Shown here one piece after another: positions 53,045 through 61,126 of a DNA stretch of 64,000 bases (position 1 is its first letter; every line of letters starts with the position of its first letter). The position numbers and the translations under genes are program-made. The stretch comes from ZC4RG30 sp039917615 (GTDB lineage: Bacteria; Pseudomonadota; Gammaproteobacteria; Steroidobacterales; Steroidobacteraceae). The stretch lies in contig JBDSJD010000010.1 in the NCBI GenBank assembly GCA_039917615.1, positions 75,857 to 139,856 of the forward strand, read 5' to 3'. The notes below the pieces were generated by a model. It ran no database searches and had not been told where the DNA came from. It saw only the letters and a program-made list of their open reading frames with translations.

Positions 53045-53821
53045 TCAGAATGCCGCATGGGTCTGGCCGTTGGCGTCGATGGGATGACGGTTGTTCTCGT
53101 CGCATACGTATTCGAGGATTTCCCAGGTGCGGTCGCGACGGAAGGTGTGCTTGCGGTGCCAAGGTTGCGCCAGCACATCCGGATCGTTGAAGGTGTAGTC
53201 GAGGTGCAACAGGTTCCTGTTGTCCTTATCGAGGTAGATGCGTTCATTGATTTTAAGTTTGTCGCTGTTGGTGATGCCCGGTTCACCCAGGCGCTGACCT
53301 TCGCGCGTGCCCACGGTGTCCACTACCAGCGCGTCGCCTTCCCAGTGGCCCACTGAATAGCCAAAAAAAATCGGATCGATCTCATCTTCCGTCGGCAACG
53401 GGCGGCCGTCGGTGAAGATGTGGCGCACCATCATCTCGGCTTCCTGGTTCACCACGATCTTGCCCGGCGCGAACACGAATTCGAGGCTGTACGGCATCGT
53501 CATCATGGTCGGCATTCCGGGAGGTTCGCAATTGTTGGATTTTTCCGGAATATCGTATTGTGGATTGGCTGCCACTTTGGCGCGCTCTTCTTCGTAGCGT
53601 TTCTTGTATTTCCCGATCAGCATCGGTTGGTCGCCGCCCACCCGACCGATGTTGGGCTGCCAGATGCCGCGCCAGTCAGGCAGCTTGTCGAGTTCGGCAT
53701 AGCTCACCTTTTCGGCGTTGGCAGGATAGACCTGGCGGGATTTTTTGGCTTGTTGGGCCATCAATGCGCCGGTGCACACCGTCGCGACCAGTGCGACCAC
53801 CGCCATAATCCTCGTTTTCAT
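53045..53821 (-). CDS. Exported protein of unknown function near PQQ dehydrogenase
   Basis: 258 residues from ATG 53821 with a signal peptide (MAVVALVATVCTGALMA). The mature part has YAELDKLPDWRGIWQPNIGR, MPYSLEFVFAPGKIVVNQEA, GHWEGDALVVDTVG and RTWEILEYVCDENNRHP. Similar exported proteins of unknown function occur in gammaproteobacteria and acidobacteria; the role is unknown. It follows the DUF6152-like gene by 28 nt as a two-gene unit diverging from the second PQQ dehydrogenase. Confidence 0.82.
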   Translation of the reverse strand: MKTRIMAVVALVATVCTGALMAQQAKKSRQVYPANAEKVSYAELDKLPDWRGIWQPNIGRVGGDQPMLIGKYKKRYEEERAKVAANPQYDIPEKSNNCEPPGMPTMMTMPYSLEFVFAPGKIVVNQEAEMMVRHIFTDGRPLPTEDEIDPIFFGYSVGHWEGDALVVDTVGTREGQRLGEPGITNSDKLKINERIYLDKDNRNLLHLDYTFNDPDVLAQPWHRKHTFRRDRTWEILEYVCDENNRHPIDANGQTHAAF

Positions 53822-53849
53822 GGAGTTCCCCTTTAGAACTGGACAGTGG

Positions 53850-54263
53850 TTATTTCTTGCCACCCTTGCAGAACACTTGGGCGGCCTGGCCGACGTCACA
53901 GTAGTACTCGCCGCTAGCCATTTTTACGGCCACGAAACGACCACCGGACTTGCCGTCGCGATAAGGGTTAACAGTGAATTCCACGCTGTCACCAACCTTG
54001 ACCATGTCAGGGGTGAAGTTGCGGCGGGTCAGATGTACCTTGCTGGTGAACTCCACTCCCCAACGCTCCCGCTTGCCACCGATTGAGGCGCCATCCAGGA
54101 AGACCCATACGTGGGGGTTGGTCCATTGGACCTCAGTGACCTTGCCGATAACGGTCACTTGTTTGGTCTGGTCGAACATGGCGAAGGAGTGGTGTGCGGA
54201 GACAAGGCTGGCGGCAACCCCCAGCACCGCTGCAATAGTGGCGCGAGCAACCAATGAGCGCAT
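53850..54263 (-). CDS. DUF6152-like exported protein
   Basis: 137 residues from ATG 54263. Signal peptide ends at SAHHS; the mature protein begins AHHSFAMFDQTKQVTVIGKV and continues with VQWTNPHVWVFL, matching DUF6152, an OB-like exported family of unknown function. A C-terminal cysteine pair (YYCDVGQAAQVFC) may form a disulfide. It lies 121 bp from the divergent PQQ dehydrogenase, so it may serve that enzyme as chaperone or electron partner, but this is inference. Confidence 0.85.
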   Translation of the reverse strand: MRSLVARATIAAVLGVAASLVSAHHSFAMFDQTKQVTVIGKVTEVQWTNPHVWVFLDGASIGGKRERWGVEFTSKVHLTRRNFTPDMVKVGDSVEFTVNPYRDGKSGGRFVAVKMASGEYYCDVGQAAQVFCKGGKK

Positions 54264-54384
54264 GGCAGACCCCTCTGTAAAGTTGGCGCGAACGAAACGA
54301 GAATAGCGGATCTGAATAGGGGATACGGGCTTCTCGGTTATTCTCCGCAGGGAATACCCAACCTGCAACGGCCCCGGGGGTCTC

Positions 54385-56442
54385 ATGCGTCATCTCGTAT
54401 CGTTTGTGGCAGGCGCTGTTCTTTCGATCAGCGGTGCGGCATGTCTGGCGGCCGGCAGTAGTGTGTCTAAAGATGCCGGCGAGTGGCGCAGTCATGGCCG
54501 CGATGCCAGCGAACAGCGCTTCAGTCCGCTCACACTGGTCGACGCCCGCAACGTCAGCCAGCTGGGCCTGGCGTGGTTCACTGACCTGACCGAGCGCGGC
54601 GGCTACCAGAGCACGCCGCTGGTCATCGATGGCCGCCTGTATGTGACCACGCCGTGGAGCAAGGTCTACGCCTTCGATGCGAAGACCGGCAAGCTGCAGT
54701 GGAAGTTCGATCCGAATGTGCCGCGCGAGATCGCAGGCACATCCCTGTGCTGCAATATCTCCAACCGGGGTGTGGCGTACTGGAACGGCAAGATCATCTG
54801 GGCAACGCTCGATGGTCGTCTTGTGGCGGTGAATGCCAAAACCGGCAAAAAGGTCTGGGACGTGCGGGTCACGGATCCCGCGATGGCCTATTCCATCACC
54901 GGCGCACCACGCATCGGCAACGGCATCGTATTCATCGGTGAGGCCGGCGGGGAGTTCTACACCCGTGGTTTTCTCGCGGCGCATGATGCTGAGACCGGCA
55001 AGGCGTTGTGGCGTTTTTGGACCGTGCCAGGAAATCCGGCCAAGGGCCCAGATAAAGCCGCCTCCGACAGCGTCATGGAGATGGCTGCCAAGACCTGGAC
55101 CGGTGAATGGTGGACGATGGGCGGTGGTGGCACCGTTTGGGACGGCATCCTCTACGACCCGCAGACCGACTCGGTGATCTTTGGCACCGGCAACGGTATT
55201 CCGTGGCCGGCATCCCTCCGCTCTCCGGATGGCGGCGACAACCTCTTCATTGCGTCCATCGTTGCGCTCGATGCGAAGACCGGCAAGTACAAGTGGCACT
55301 ACCAGACCACGCCGATGGAAGGTTTCGATTTCGACAGCACATCGCCCCTGACGGTGGCGGATATCGTCGTGGGTGGCGAGAAGAAGCACGTGGTCATGCA
55401 AGCGCCGAAGAACGGCGTGATGTATGTGATCGAAGTGGCTACCGGCAAGGTCGTGTCGGCCGATCCTTTCGTGCCCAGCATCAATTGGGCCACCGGATTC
55501 GATGAGAAGAACAACTGGAAGCCCATCCTCAATCCAGCTTCCAACTACGGCAAGACCGGCAAGGGTTTCTACATTGTGCCCGGGCGGGCCCATGCCTGGT
55601 CGTCGCAGTCGTACAACCCGAACACGGGCCTAATCTACATACCGGCGAATTACGGGGTGGGATCCTACTTCGCCGAGAAGGGCAGCAAAATTCTGGGCAA
55701 CCAGCTCGTGGATGTGAACTTGTCGAAGCAGCCGGACCCGTCGATACAGCGGCCGGTTCTTCAGGGTGCCGGCGCCTATTTGCTGGCCTGGGATCCAGTG
55801 AAGCGCAAGGCTGCGTGGACACAGCGCCAAGCCAGCGGCAGCAACGGCACGCTGACCACAGCAGGCAACCTGGTGTTCCAGGGCACAGCGGTGCAGAAGC
55901 TGTCGGCCATGCGCGCCGATACGGGTGAGATCATCTGGTCGACACCCACGCAGGGTAACGTCGTGCCCGGCCCTGTGACCTATGCCATCGACGGTACGCA
56001 ATACCTCGCGGTGATCTCTTCCGCCAGTACGGGTTATGCAGCTGCCAATGGCGGCAACCGCCTGCTGGTCTACAAGCTCGGTGGCAAGGTTGTGTTGCCG
56101 CCGGCTCCGCCGCAGGTGGCGCAGGTGCTCGATCCGCCAGAAAACTTCGGTGATGAGGCGCAGCGCAAGCGGGGGCAGGATGTATACGAACGCAGTTGCA
56201 CGGGTTGCCATGAGGGCGGCCGCATGTTCACGGGTTATCCGGATCTGAACTACACGGTGGCGTTGAAGAATGCGTTGTTGTTCAAGTCCATCGTGCTGGA
56301 TGGGGCACTGCGGGAAAACGGCATGATGCCCTTCAACAAGTCGCTTTCTGCGGAGGAGGTGGAGGCAGTTCGCTCCTACCTCACCTATCGGGCCAATGAC
56401 CTGAAGAGGAATCCGCCGCGAGTTCCGGGGGCGCCGCGTTAA
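54385..56442 (+). CDS. PQQ-dependent dehydrogenase with C-terminal cytochrome c domain (quinohaemoprotein), second copy
   Basis: 685 residues. Signal peptide, then the quinoprotein propeller with vicinal disulfide C122-C123 (SLCCNISNRG), proposed catalytic D315 with extra D317 (EGFDFDSTSP), and haem c site C605-x2-C-H (SCTGCHE). It shares architecture and many segments with the 34.6-kb copy (EQRFSPLT, QLGLAWF, STPLVIDG, HVVMQAPKNG) but lacks the lipobox. It likely oxidises a different alcohol or aldehyde and feeds electrons to the respiratory chain. The first active-site tryptophan of the other copy is phenylalanine here. Confidence 0.9.
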   Translation: MRHLVSFVAGAVLSISGAACLAAGSSVSKDAGEWRSHGRDASEQRFSPLTLVDARNVSQLGLAWFTDLTERGGYQSTPLVIDGRLYVTTPWSKVYAFDAKTGKLQWKFDPNVPREIAGTSLCCNISNRGVAYWNGKIIWATLDGRLVAVNAKTGKKVWDVRVTDPAMAYSITGAPRIGNGIVFIGEAGGEFYTRGFLAAHDAETGKALWRFWTVPGNPAKGPDKAASDSVMEMAAKTWTGEWWTMGGGGTVWDGILYDPQTDSVIFGTGNGIPWPASLRSPDGGDNLFIASIVALDAKTGKYKWHYQTTPMEGFDFDSTSPLTVADIVVGGEKKHVVMQAPKNGVMYVIEVATGKVVSADPFVPSINWATGFDEKNNWKPILNPASNYGKTGKGFYIVPGRAHAWSSQSYNPNTGLIYIPANYGVGSYFAEKGSKILGNQLVDVNLSKQPDPSIQRPVLQGAGAYLLAWDPVKRKAAWTQRQASGSNGTLTTAGNLVFQGTAVQKLSAMRADTGEIIWSTPTQGNVVPGPVTYAIDGTQYLAVISSASTGYAAANGGNRLLVYKLGGKVVLPPAPPQVAQVLDPPENFGDEAQRKRGQDVYERSCTGCHEGGRMFTGYPDLNYTVALKNALLFKSIVLDGALRENGMMPFNKSLSAEEVEAVRSYLTYRANDLKRNPPRVPGAPR

Positions 56443-56603
56443 GTCGCTGCGGCGCCTCGAATACATTCGAATAGTTGTTGCGGCGCGGGCGTAGCCTGTA
56501 AGAACTCGACTACAGACGCATCTCGCTCGCGTTGACTGCAGGAGGCCGTGTTGTCGTGCACGCTCAACTGCGGACAAACTGTCTCTGCAAAGGAAGGAAC
56601 TCA

Positions 56604-57203
56604 ATGAAAACCCTGGCGCTCGCACTGCTGATTCCGGTTGCGATTTGCACAGCGTGCAGTACGAAGGAGGAGTCAGTCGCAACGCCGACGCCTGCGTCGG
56701 TCGATGCGCCAGCCACCGCGCCTGCCACCGACACCGCTCCTGCGGCAGCTCCGGCCACAGCACATGTCAGCCTAATTTCTGCAGCCGGCAGCTCGGTGAA
56801 GGGCGATCTCACGCTGACCAACGAAGGCACCGACGTTTCCATCCGCGGCGAAGTCACCGGGCTTGCCCCAGGCAAGGAGCATGGCTTCCACGTGCATGAG
56901 GTTGGCGAGTGTTCGCTTCCCGACTTCAAGAGTGCCGGCGAGCACTTCAATCCCACCAAGGACCCGCATGGCGGGCCCCAATCTGCCGCCCGGCATCTGG
57001 GCGACATTCCGAACGTGAAGGCTGACGAAAACGGCCGTGCCATCGTTGATGTCACCGCTAAGGGCCCAACGTTGGGGGACACGGATGCCGGGCCCGCCGA
57101 GATCCTCGGCAAGGCGCTCGTCGTCCATGCCATGCCGGACGACTACAAGACGCAACCTTCCGGGGGCTCCGGCGCCCGAATTGCGTGCGGTGTGATCCGC
57201 TAA
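56604..57203 (+). CDS. sodC: Cu/Zn superoxide dismutase, lipoprotein
   Basis: 199 residues from ATG 56604 with AGGAAGGA upstream. Lipobox-like ICTAC and an Ala/Pro/Thr-rich tether, then the SodC fold with metal ligands in HGFHVHEVGEC, GEHFNPTKDPHG, RHLGDIPN and VVHAMPDD, and the disulfide partner in RIACGV. It dismutates superoxide at the outer membrane or periplasm. It converges with the chimeric antitoxin gene with a 4-nt overlap. Confidence 0.95.
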   Translation: MKTLALALLIPVAICTACSTKEESVATPTPASVDAPATAPATDTAPAAAPATAHVSLISAAGSSVKGDLTLTNEGTDVSIRGEVTGLAPGKEHGFHVHEVGECSLPDFKSAGEHFNPTKDPHGGPQSAARHLGDIPNVKADENGRAIVDVTAKGPTLGDTDAGPAEILGKALVVHAMPDDYKTQPSGGSGARIACGVIR

Positions 57204-57493
57204 CTGGTGGTAAAAACCGCCGGACGGAACGAGTAAGTCAAGTGGGGCGTCAAGCCGCGAGCAGCAGCTGGCGACACGGTGGGCGCCGCGCGCAAATAGC
57301 GCAAAAGATCCTGAGGCGTGGCGTCACGCGCACGTTCACGCAGGAACTCGCTCGCCGTGCGCAATACGCCAACTTTCTCGGCAACCGCGCTGGCAATGAA
57401 CTGATTGAGCGAGACGCCGTCCTCGCGCGCAAGCTGGGCAGCCGCCTCTTTGATGGAGTTCGGCAGCTTCAGTGGGTAAGTGCTCTTGCTCAT
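57200..57493 (-). CDS. HicB-family ribbon-helix-helix antitoxin-like protein, chimeric 5' end
   Basis: 97 residues from ATG 57493. YPLKLPNSIKEAAAQLARED and GVSLNQFIASAVAEKVGVLR are a ribbon-helix-helix domain as in HicB-family antitoxins, followed by a proline/arginine-rich tail. No HicA-like toxin is adjacent. Upstream, the same frame runs without a stop through a copy of the middle of ParD (to 57643), so an alternative TTG start at 57565 would give a ParD-HicB fusion of 121 residues. It may be an orphan antitoxin or regulator. Confidence 0.75.
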   Translation of the reverse strand: MSKSTYPLKLPNSIKEAAAQLAREDGVSLNQFIASAVAEKVGVLRTASEFLRERARDATPQDLLRYLRAAPTVSPAAARGLTPHLTYSFRPAVFTTS

Positions 57494-57643
57494 CTGGCCA
57501 GCCCCCTCGGCCAGGTGTACACGCTGGGCTTCCAGCTTCGTCTTGCGTTCCTCCTGAACACGCAAGGCAGAGCGGACAACCTCGCTGGCGGAACCATAGC
57601 GCCCGCTTGAGACTTCGTTGCGGATGAAGACTTCCCGGTGCTC
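57494..57643 (-). pseudogene. ParD antitoxin fragment, decapitated copy in frame with the HicB-like gene
   Basis: About 50 codons encode EHREVFIRNEVSSGRYGSAS and the ParD helix, matching intact ParD at 60799-61047 from its tenth residue; about ten differences in 149 nt. The first nine codons are missing: immediately upstream in frame are a stop codon and the abiE operator. It reads straight into the HicB-like ATG. Confidence 0.85.
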
Positions 57644-57644
57644 G
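57496..57644. repeat. Direct repeat copy A (parD segment), partner at 60873-61021
   Basis: 149 bp match copy B in the same orientation at roughly 93 percent by eye. The two copies flank abiE and the TraB-like gene, 3.4 kb apart. Copy A ends within 2 nt of the abiE dyad. Confidence 0.85.
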
Positions 57645-57645
57645 T

Positions 57646-57689
57646 CACATTACTAGTAGTCGACATATGTGTCGAGTTCACGTAATGTG
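57646..57689. promoter_or_regulatory. 44-bp co-axial dyad, candidate abiE operator
   Basis: Outer arms CACATTAC and GTAATGTG (8 bp, perfect) and inner arms TCGACA and TGTCGA (6 bp, perfect) share one centre of symmetry; the 6-nt spacers are poorly symmetric. It ends 5 nt before the abiEii-like ATG. AbiEi-type antitoxins repress by binding inverted repeats at their promoter, and this is the obvious site. Confidence 0.65.
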
Positions 57690-57694
57690 GATGC

Positions 57695-58453
57695 ATGTGG
57701 ACTGAGCGTCAGGCCATCGAAGTGTTCCACCTGCTTTTCTTGCGGGCTTTTGGCGCGCGCGTGGACAAAGCCCTTTTCTCCCTGAAAGGCGGCTGCAATC
57801 TGCGGTTCTTCCATAAGAGCATCCGCTATTCGGAAGACATGGATCTGGACATCCGGACCATGGCCATGGGCACCCTGCAGAACAACGTGAACCAACTGCT
57901 TGAAGCACACGCATTCATCCAGCAACTGCGGACGCAGGGCCTTGAAATACTCCGGACGGCTGTGCCGAAACAGACGGAGACAACGCAGCGCTGGAAGCTG
58001 ACTCTGCGCATCATCGAATCCGCTGTCCACGTGCCCACGAAGATTGAATTCTCCCGACGCGGCCTGGACGATGACATGGTAGTGGAACCTGTGGACGCCG
58101 GGATCATCCGGACGTACCGGCTCTATCCCGTGATCGTGCAGCACTATTCCGTGCACTCGGCGTTTGCCCAGAAGGTAGCGGCACTTGCATTGCGCGAACA
58201 GGTTCAATCTCGGGACGTCTTTGACCTGAAACTACTCCTGGACGCAGGAGCGGGAGACAAGGCATTGCCCAAGACCACAGCGACACACCTGGCTGCAGCA
58301 ATCCAAAATGGAATGGCCGTCGACTACGATGCCTTCGCTGGCCAGGTGCTTGCCTATCTTGAGCCCGAGTACCAAGAGCACTACGGCAACAAGAAGGCGT
58401 GGAATGAACTGCAGGAGCAAGTCGTCAACGGTCTGGAGGCATTGGAGCAATGA
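57695..58453 (+). CDS. abiEii: AbiEii/AbiGii-family nucleotidyltransferase toxin
   Basis: 252 residues. The nucleotidyltransferase core is LKGGCNLRFF (30-39) and SEDMDLDI (46-53) with D48 and D50 as metal ligands; a C-terminal helical part follows. AbiEii/MenT-type toxins modify tRNA or other targets using NTPs in type IV toxin-antitoxin or abortive-infection systems. Toxin precedes antitoxin here, the reverse of classic abiE operons. The stop overlaps the next start by 4 nt. Confidence 0.88.
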   Translation: MWTERQAIEVFHLLFLRAFGARVDKALFSLKGGCNLRFFHKSIRYSEDMDLDIRTMAMGTLQNNVNQLLEAHAFIQQLRTQGLEILRTAVPKQTETTQRWKLTLRIIESAVHVPTKIEFSRRGLDDDMVVEPVDAGIIRTYRLYPVIVQHYSVHSAFAQKVAALALREQVQSRDVFDLKLLLDAGAGDKALPKTTATHLAAAIQNGMAVDYDAFAGQVLAYLEPEYQEHYGNKKAWNELQEQVVNGLEALEQ

Positions 58454-59061
58454 ACCAGATCGAAGCCCTTCAGCGACTGCGGGCGCTGGCAACACTCGTC
58501 GTTGAAACGCGTGACGTCGCCGCAATACTTGAGGTGTCGGTAAGCAATGCGACCACGGTCTTGAGGCGACTCGCCGTCAGGCAAATGGTCGTTCATCTGA
58601 GCCGTGGTCGATGGCTGGTCAACGAAAAGATCGATCGCCTAGCGATACCGGAGCTGATTTCAGCGCCCTATCCAGCCTACGTTTCCTTGCAATCGGCGCT
58701 ATTTCATCATGGACTGATTGAACAGATTCCATCGGTTATCTACGCTGTCACACCGGCGCGTCCCCGCCGGTTCCGAACACCGATGGGTACTATCTCCTTC
58801 CACCGCATGCCCCCGGAGTTATTCACAGGCTTCGAGCTGTCATCCACATCCGACGCCAAGATCGCGATTCCGGAAAAGGCGCTGTTCGACCTGCTGTACC
58901 TTGCGCCGGGAAAATCCCGCCTGTTCTCGAAACTACCTGAGCTCTCAATTCCGCGGCGTTTTCAGTGGCAACGTCTCAAAGAGTACGCAGAACTAGTCAA
59001 GTCCTCTGGACGGCGCACATATATCGTCGAGGGGATACAGAAGATCAGATCTCTTGGTTAG
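58450..59061 (+). CDS. abiEi: AbiEi-family antitoxin
   Basis: 203 residues. An N-terminal winged-helix (RDVAAILEVSVSNATTVLRR) binds DNA; the middle and C-terminal parts (ISAPYPAYVSLQSALFHHGL, PEKALFDLLYLAPGK) match the AbiEi antitoxin family. It should block the AbiEii-like toxin and repress the operon through the dyad at 57646-57689. Coupled to the toxin by a 4-nt overlap. Confidence 0.86.
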   Translation: MNQIEALQRLRALATLVVETRDVAAILEVSVSNATTVLRRLAVRQMVVHLSRGRWLVNEKIDRLAIPELISAPYPAYVSLQSALFHHGLIEQIPSVIYAVTPARPRRFRTPMGTISFHRMPPELFTGFELSSTSDAKIAIPEKALFDLLYLAPGKSRLFSKLPELSIPRRFQWQRLKEYAELVKSSGRRTYIVEGIQKIRSLG

Positions 59062-59275
59062 CCATGCTGGCAAGATCAGCGCCTTCCCGGAACGGAAGTC
59101 AGCAGACCTGACTTGCAGCAGTTGCCTCTATGAAACGTCACAAGCTCTACGTGATCGGGAAGGGGCCGCCGCCCGCCAGGACTGACAACCCGGTGCGGCC
59201 GGTATTTCCCGGGAACTATTGGCTTCCTGTGTTGCCCTACCACAAACTTCAAACTCCAGGGCGCAAGGAAATCGC

Positions 59276-60376
59276 ATGCGTATCGATCGGACGCTGCTGG
59301 CGGTCTGTCTCCTGCTACTCGTGCCAGTTGCGCATGCCGGGGAAGCCGCGACACTCGAAGGACTCGACGGCGTACTGGCCGGTGGCCAGGCAGAGGAAAA
59401 GCTCGACGAACTGGAACCCGTAGTCATCGTCGGCGGCTTCGCCACACCGAAGATGTGGAAGGTATCGAAGGGCGACCACGTGCTGTGGGTGCTTGGCGGA
59501 GAGGCCATTCCCCCCGGCGTCCAGTGGCGATTCGAGCAGGTGGACGCGCGCATCGCGGAATCGCAGCTGGTGCTGTATCCGGGCCTGGCCACCGTCGACA
59601 TGGACGTGGGCTTTTTCAGGATAGTCACCCTGGTTCCCACCGCGTTCAAGACGGCAAAGATCCCCGACGGCAAGACGCTGAAGGACGTGCTGCCGCCGGA
59701 TCTTTATGCGCGGTGGCGCGTGCTCAAGACCACCTATGAGGGCAAGGACAACGATATCGAGAAGTGGCGCCCCGGGGTCGCCATCATCATGCTCCACGCG
59801 AAGACCTTGAAAAAGATCGGACCCGTGCAAGCCAGGCCGCCCACCACTCCACCGCCTGCGAGGCCCCGATTGCGGCCTCTGGTGGACAAATCCGTGAAGC
59901 AGCACAAGGTCAAGGTCCGCACCTTGCGCACGGTGGAGCGCGAGTACAAGGTCAAGAATGTGAAGGAGAGGCTGAAGAGCCTCCGCGAGTCGCCAGCGTG
60001 GGAAGTGAAGTGCTTCGCGCAAGCCCTGGATCAACTGGAACATCTGGTGGAATACGCGAACAGGAAGAAGGCTGCGGGCACACAGGACATTGGCGAGCCA
60101 CCTCCCTCCGTGCATTGCGATGACTCCCTGATCAAGGGAATGCGCAGCGGCGAGATCCCGGATCCCGCCGGCATCCTGAAGTTGATCGATGAAATTGCAA
60201 TGGAGAGCAAGCTCGCGATTGATCAGCGAGATGCAGAGTGGATTGCAGCCGCCCAGACTGCCATCGCAACGAACAAGTCGACTTTCACCCTGCTGGCCAT
60301 GTATCAGATCAAGAGCCCCACAGGCTACGTCGCGAAGCTCAAGGAGCTGGGGTATACCGTCGAGGAACCCGACTAG
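59276..60376 (+). CDS. Exported TraB/GumN-like protein with altered motifs
   Basis: 366 residues from ATG 59276 with AAGGAA upstream and a signal peptide (to HAGEA, about 23). WKVSKGDHVLWVLGG and the C-terminal RDAEWIAAAQTAIATNKSTF with LKELGYTV follow the TraB/GumN pattern. However, the family's first GT-x-H motif reads GGEA, and the terminal GAGHL reads AMYQI, so the presumed metalloprotease-like site is lost. A basic middle (KQHKVKVRTLRTVEREYKVK) is an addition. It may be a degenerate or repurposed member. Confidence 0.65.
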   Translation: MRIDRTLLAVCLLLLVPVAHAGEAATLEGLDGVLAGGQAEEKLDELEPVVIVGGFATPKMWKVSKGDHVLWVLGGEAIPPGVQWRFEQVDARIAESQLVLYPGLATVDMDVGFFRIVTLVPTAFKTAKIPDGKTLKDVLPPDLYARWRVLKTTYEGKDNDIEKWRPGVAIIMLHAKTLKKIGPVQARPPTTPPPARPRLRPLVDKSVKQHKVKVRTLRTVEREYKVKNVKERLKSLRESPAWEVKCFAQALDQLEHLVEYANRKKAAGTQDIGEPPPSVHCDDSLIKGMRSGEIPDPAGILKLIDEIAMESKLAIDQRDAEWIAAAQTAIATNKSTFTLLAMYQIKSPTGYVAKLKELGYTVEEPD

Positions 60377-60499
60377 CCCATTGCACCCTCACCCCTCTGA
60401 CAAGGCGCGGCACTTGGTGTAGGTGATGAGCGCCTGCTTCAGCTGATCGGCGAGGCCGTGTAAGGGGTTGCTGTTGAGCAGGTTCTTTTTCACTACAGC

Positions 60500-60802
60500 T
60501 TAAGTCTCGGTGAAATGACCCAACACGTCCATTTGCTTATGGGGCACACCAATGATGTCGATGGCATCCGTGCCGATGAGATAGAAAATCACGTGCGAAC
60601 CCTGCGGAAAGCTGTAGTAGCCCTCGGCGACGTCAGGTCGATGCTTGCCGGCGCGCGGTTGCTCGGCCAACCAGCGAAACCGCTCATCCAGCGCACGCAT
60701 GTAGCGCTCGCGCTGAACCTCGCCCCATTGTTGGCACGTATATCGCGCTATGTTCTTCAGGTCATCGTAGGCGCGCGGCGTCAGCCGGAACGATGGCTTC
60801 AT
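60500..60802 (-). CDS. parE: ParE-family toxin
   Basis: 100 residues, RelE/ParE fold: AYDDLKNIARYTCQQWGEVQ, YMRALDERFRWLAEQPRAGK, YYSFPQGSHVIFYLIGTDAI and IIGVPHKQMDVLGHF. ParE toxins poison DNA gyrase. The start overlaps the parD stop by 4 nt, antitoxin first, as usual. Both genes look intact, so the module is probably active. Confidence 0.93.
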   Translation of the reverse strand: MKPSFRLTPRAYDDLKNIARYTCQQWGEVQRERYMRALDERFRWLAEQPRAGKHRPDVAEGYYSFPQGSHVIFYLIGTDAIDIIGVPHKQMDVLGHFTET

Positions 60803-61047
60803 TCACCAGCGTCCGCGTCCGCAATCAGATTCTCGACCGAATATCCCTGGACATACTCACCGCGTGATGCCTGGCTAGCCCCCTCGGCCAGGTGAGCACG
60901 CAGGGCCTCCAGCTTAGTCTTGCGTTCCTCCAGAACACGCAAGGCAGAGCGGACAACCTCGCTGGCGGACCCATAGCGCCCGCTTGAGACTTCGTTGCGG
61001 ATGAAGACTTCCCAATGCTCGCCGAGGCTCAGGCTGGTCGTGGCCAT
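60799..61047 (-). CDS. parD: ParD-family antitoxin
   Basis: 82 residues: ribbon-helix-helix MATTSLSLGEHWEVFIRNEV and RYGSASEVVRSALRVLEERK for DNA binding, then an acidic tail that caps ParE. GGAG lies 8 nt before the ATG. Its middle 149 nt are duplicated at 57496-57644. It should repress through the inverted repeat at 61062-61090. Confidence 0.94.
   Translation of the reverse strand: MATTSLSLGEHWEVFIRNEVSSGRYGSASEVVRSALRVLEERKTKLEALRAHLAEGASQASRGEYVQGYSVENLIADADAGE
60873..61021. repeat. Direct repeat copy B, inside intact parD
   Basis: Source-like copy of the 149-bp repeat; partner at 57496-57644. Being within an intact gene, it is the likely donor. Confidence 0.85.
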
Positions 61048-61061
61048 GCTGGAGCTCCATA

Positions 61062-61107
61062 ATTATTCATTGTTACTATTTATGAATAATCTTGGCTTGC
61101 CTGTCAA
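61062..61107 (-). promoter_or_regulatory. parDE promoter and operator
   Basis: A consensus TTGACA (61107-61102), 17-bp spacer and CATAAA (61084-61079) precede parD. Perfect 9-bp arms ATTATTCAT and ATGAATAAT (61062-61070 and 61082-61090), 11 nt apart, overlap the -10 and following bases, where ParD would bind. Confidence 0.7.
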
Positions 61108-61126
61108 GCCTCGGACTCTAGCTAGC

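Noticed and set aside
54133..55593. A long open frame antisense to the second PQQ dehydrogenase
   Set aside because: Same shadow effect; it also runs through the promoter region and the DUF6152 gene in another frame.
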